Shown: in pieces, positions 61,461-64,000 of the stretch | Layout: the number at the start of each line of letters is the position of its first letter | Position numbering within the stretch: the first letter of the stretch is position 1 | Assembly (NCBI GenBank): GCA_026003175.1 | Contig: BPGT01000003.1 | Span: 424,340-488,339, forward strand | Length of the DNA stretch: 64,000 bases | Source: Armatimonadota bacterium | GTDB taxonomy: Bacteria; Armatimonadota; HRBIN16 | Direction of reading: 5' to 3' | Position numbers and translations under genes: made by a program | The notes under the pieces: generated by a model | What the model was told of the DNA's origin: nothing | Seen by the model: the letters and a program-made list of their open reading frames with translations, nothing else | The model's database searches: none

Positions 61461-62258
61461 ATGAAAGAAAACAAACGCGCAGAGGATCAACCCGAACTGA
61501 TGCCGTTAGAAAGAGGCGAGCACGTGATGCTTCTGGAGGTGGAAGGCAGATACCACGAGGCTCTGGAACTATGCCGGAGATATCTGTCGGAGCCGGAACG
61601 TCTCACCGAACAGGAACGACAAATTTTGGAGGACCGGTACGCTGTGTTAAGCCGGTTTACAGACCCCAACTACTCACCCCCTGCTCACCTTCCATCGGAG
61701 GAGTACGAACCGTTACATCTGCTCATGTGGGACGCTCTGCGGCGCGGCGATTACGAGCAGGCTTTGCTGAAAGCATGGGACTATATGCAGTATCTCTCCG
61801 CAGGCTCATATCCCTTGCAACTTGCGCTCGGCGAACTGGCAGACTGCGCCCTGAAGGCAGGCGAGGAGCAGTTGGCGAAGGCAGCTGCCCACCTCTTTGT
61901 GGCTCATCTGAGGTTCCTGGAAGTCGCTTCCCGCAACCCCAAGACGCCGATTAGCCCTCGCATCCCGCGCGAGAAGTGGAAGCCAGTGGAGAAGCCGATT
62001 GCCGAGATAGTATTTGCTATTCCCGAGGAGACAGCCTTTCGGTTCATTCTGGAGGAGGACCACCCCGACTGGGCGACGATACTGGAGATGAGAGCGGACA
62101 TTGACGCGGATTTCCCCTTCCATCCTTCGCCTCGTTTCCTGCGTGTTGTGGAGGCACTGGTGCGACACTATCAGAAGTTCGGCAAGCGGGAGGCGTTGCA
62201 GGCACTGCTGCAGAGGCATCCCGAAGCGCGTCGGTTCGTGCAGGGAGAACAGGAGTAA
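61461..62258 (+). CDS. Helical repeat protein, third candidate partner
   Basis: A 265-residue cytoplasmic protein; no signal. Short TPR-like helices are visible (EGRYHEALELCRRYL, GDYEQALLKAWDYM, FGKREALQALLQRHPEARR). No family is recognised. The ATG has GAGGTAA about six bases upstream and follows orphan tip 2 by 10 bases, the position of an immunity gene. Unlike the other two candidates it is not exported. It could equally be an accessory like the TPR protein at the head of the locus. Confidence 0.6.
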   Translation: MKENKRAEDQPELMPLERGEHVMLLEVEGRYHEALELCRRYLSEPERLTEQERQILEDRYAVLSRFTDPNYSPPAHLPSEEYEPLHLLMWDALRRGDYEQALLKAWDYMQYLSAGSYPLQLALGELADCALKAGEEQLAKAAAHLFVAHLRFLEVASRNPKTPISPRIPREKWKPVEKPIAEIVFAIPEETAFRFILEEDHPDWATILEMRADIDADFPFHPSPRFLRVVEALVRHYQKFGKREALQALLQRHPEARRFVQGEQE

Positions 62259-62822
62259 TAGCATCCGCTGTCAGCGCAGGACGTAGTGTTGCTTTGGGGG
62301 ACGGGCGAACCTGAACCGCTTGAGGTACTAGGCTCACTTGGTGCTCATTTACACGGCAAGAGGCATCAGGTAAGTGCAGGACGCGACGGCGGCTCGGAGG
62401 CATGGAGCCATCCTGCGCGCCATCCATTGCTACATTCAACTGCTGGGACAGCCGCCACCGCGAACAGGCTACCCGCTACCGGCGCTACCCTAAAAATCCA
62501 TATTCTACCCTATGAAATTCTCCAGACAAAGTTTTTATGAATTTCCGGGTAGCTCGGTAGCTCGATAATTAAGCCGATTGTTTAATCGTTGAATAATCCA
62601 CTAATGTACTACCTAAGTCCCATAAAATCGTCATTATACAGAGATAAAATCATCAAAATCAGCCCAAAGGGGGCAAAATCGGTACGCTACCCGTCCGCTA
62701 CCCTGACGCTACCTGTCAGTTTCCGGGTAGCGCAGCGTAGCTGGATTACAATTCTGTATGAGTTTGTTACTGTCAAGGTGCTGTGGGCAGGGCGTCAAGA
62801 AGCCCCGCCCGTAGTTTGCGGA
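62259..62822. other. Intergenic region with iteron clusters, possible replication origin
   Basis: No gene is supported over 564 bases. The first 200 are GC-rich without pattern. From 62468 to 62741 two clusters of 7-bp iterons flank an AT-rich stretch (listed separately). The VapE-like gene begins to the right, reading toward this region. Confidence 0.6.
62468..62741. repeat. Duplicated iteron array (GCTACCC family)
   Basis: Cluster 1: GCTACCC 62468, GCTACCG 62475, GCTACCC 62484, then inverted GGGTAGC 62547 and CGGTAGC 62555. Cluster 2: GCTACCC 62686, GCTACCC 62697, GCTACCT 62708 (11-bp steps), then inverted GGGTAGC 62725 and GCGTAGC 62735. Both have three direct and two inverted units, the inverted pair opening TTTCCGGGTAGC. 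About 120 AT-rich bases lie between. This is the form of an iteron-type replication origin or a multi-site protein-binding region. Confidence 0.65.
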
Positions 62823-63999
62823 TCAAGACTCTGGTGAACCGCCGGCGATGTATTGGACGAGTTCTTTCACCTGGTCCAGTGACAGGGAGAATGCTTTGAA
62901 TTGGACGCCTTCTGCCCTGTGGGGTTTAGTGTCCGGGCTGGCGAACCGGCCGATGAGGCGTCGCACCTGCGATGCCACCGCTTCCGGCTTCTCCCGTACA
63001 CAGTCGGCTATGTAGTCGTAGAGGTGTCGTGCGTGCCAGAGGATCATGCCGTCTCGTATCACCGCTTTGAGAGGTCCGAGTTGGCTGGACTGTTTGTCGG
63101 ATGGGTATGGGCTCCAGTCCTGTTCCTTAGTGGGATAGTAGAGTGTGCTGTATCCGCCCCCGACCAGCCCCTCCTTCTCGATTGTATACATCACCTCCTC
63201 CATCACCTCCAACAGCACGTCCGCTACCACCGAGTTCCGCACCGACTCCACACGGGCGTTCGCCGTGTCCCGCCAGGCAGCTTCTTCATGGCTCAGCGTG
63301 TGGTCGAATCCACTCTTGTACAGGCTCACCGCTTGTGACCAGAGCTGAAGGACGTCCAGTTCCCTGTACGACCAATCTATGCCTTCCAGGTGCAGCGTCA
63401 CGAACCGTCGGTTACCGGTACTATCCCGTAGCAGGTCGGCGGCGTCGTTTGCGGTTGCGACGAAGGATGCCCTGTGCCGGAAGGAGGTCATCTCTCGTGC
63501 GTACGGAAGCCTGATGGACGTCTCTGGTGCGCTCAGGAATCGCTTCAGGGCGTCGAGGGTCCCGCCGTCGGGTGGTGGATCCTAACTCGTTAAGCTCCCA
63601 GACCAGGCATCTGGCAGCCTGCACCACGCTCTCTCTTGCATCGGGGTCAAGCGGCGAGTCTGTGAACAGTTCAGGAGCAGGAGACAACCATCTGGCGAGG
63701 CTGGACTTCCCGATTCCCTGCCGCCCGATGAGGACCAGCGTGAAGTTCTGCTCAAAACGCAATGCCTTCGCTACGGCTCCAACCAGCCACTTCCGCAGGA
63801 AGAGCTCAACGGGGTTGTTACCGTCCGGTAGGGGCGGCATTCGATGGGCGATATGGTTAGCAAACAATCTTATCCAATCCTGTCCGTCCCATTCCGGCAG
63901 GTTCTCCAGCAGGTTGGCGATGGGGTCGAATGCGTTGTAGCGGGCGTATCCTACCAGGGCGTCGCGCACTCGTTCCTTCGGTATCGGCACCCGTGTCAC
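62823..63999 (-). pseudogene. VapE-like P-loop replication ATPase, frameshifted, partial at window edge
   Basis: Two adjacent minus-strand frames form one protein. The first gives FDPIANLLENLPEWDGQDW, Walker A in LIGRQGIGKSSLARWL and Walker B in CLVWELNEL; the second continues DALKRFLSAPETSIRLPYA, MTSFRHRASFVATAN and GNRRF. This is the virulence-associated E (PF05272) helicase/primase-associated fold of phages and integrative elements. The frames join at 63581-63582 on the plus strand, where one extra base (TTAGGATCC instead of TTAGATCC in gene sense) breaks the gene. The 5' part continues beyond 64000. A mutation or an assembly error is possible. Confidence 0.75.
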
Positions 64000-64000
64000 C

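Noticed and set aside
62044-62439. 131-codon minus-strand frame over the end of the helical protein gene
   Set aside because: Overlaps a better-supported gene, proline/arginine rich, no homology recognised.
50721-64000. Element interpreted as a prophage
   Set aside because: No capsid, portal, terminase, tail or lysis gene is seen in the visible 13 kb; integrase and VapE alone fit integrative elements equally well.

Overview
The window (about 57% G+C by eye, genes densely packed on both strands) reads as one chromosome segment of a Gram-negative-type bacterium. Lipoproteins, a Wzx/Wzy-type surface polysaccharide locus, multihaem c-type cytochromes and large plant/algal-polysaccharide type glycosidases point to a diderm, heterotrophic, probably moderately thermophilic lineage. 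The mix (UxaE-type tagaturonate epimerase, DUF4838 glycosidase, Uma2 remnants) would fit Armatimonadota or a relative, but this placement is inference; no rRNA or marker gene settles it.

Layout. 1-6342 (minus): the 5' part of a pabB/trpE-like gene, then AMMECR1, plsY, glnE and der, with a tandem palindromic repeat between glnE and der. 6474-11289 (minus): a three-gene respiratory operon (Rieske protein, a cytochrome b/c fusion with 15 haem-c sites, an 11-haem cytochrome with a cytochrome b561-like tail) behind a sigma-70-like promoter. 11638-20366: surface polysaccharide genes (Wzy-like polymerase/ligase, glycosidase, Wzx flippase, glycosyltransferase, RmlC-like epimerase), then HIT protein and MtaB. 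20444-29475: small secreted protein, a glycosidase relic, zinc alcohol dehydrogenase, lipoprotein, a 1529-residue subtilase with repeated modules, radA. 29613-43807: argD-like aminotransferase, a frameshifted glycosidase/FGE-domain gene, then a run of close or overlapping genes (purL, MntA-HepT toxin-antitoxin pair, uxaE, SGNH hydrolase, 2-hydroxyacid dehydrogenase), a decayed Uma2 gene and a large DUF4838 glycosidase. 44255-49571: an assimilatory sulfate reduction operon with its own sirohaem genes (sat, PQ-loop protein, APS reductase, sulfite reductase, met8-type, SUMT). 49794-50624: tpiA.

From 50681 the character changes. The 5' half of a tRNA-Arg(TCT) gene breaks off right after the anticodon loop and is followed by a tyrosine integrase, so everything from about 50721 to the window end appears to be an integrated element whose other end is not seen. 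Its cargo, behind a consensus TTGACA-N17-TATAAT promoter, is a TPR protein, a 1327-residue secreted RHS protein and two displaced RHS C-terminal 'tips', interleaved with a lipoprotein, an exported ankyrin protein and a cytosolic helical protein. All three RHS tips are unusually rich in cysteine and share CX3C motifs. Next comes a duplicated cluster of GCTACC-type iterons around an AT-rich stretch, then a frameshifted VapE-like replication ATPase: together a plausible replication module. This secreted, cysteine-rich RHS tip array on a tRNA-targeting element is the best candidate for something undescribed.

Mobile and repeat DNA is prominent elsewhere too: two copies of a 186-187 bp MITE with perfect 9-bp target duplications, two identical 119-bp palindromic elements just downstream of stop codons, and several dispersed GC-rich repeats. 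Four genes show decay (frameshift, 5-bp duplication, internal deletion, nonsense codon); the two single-base indels could be assembly errors.
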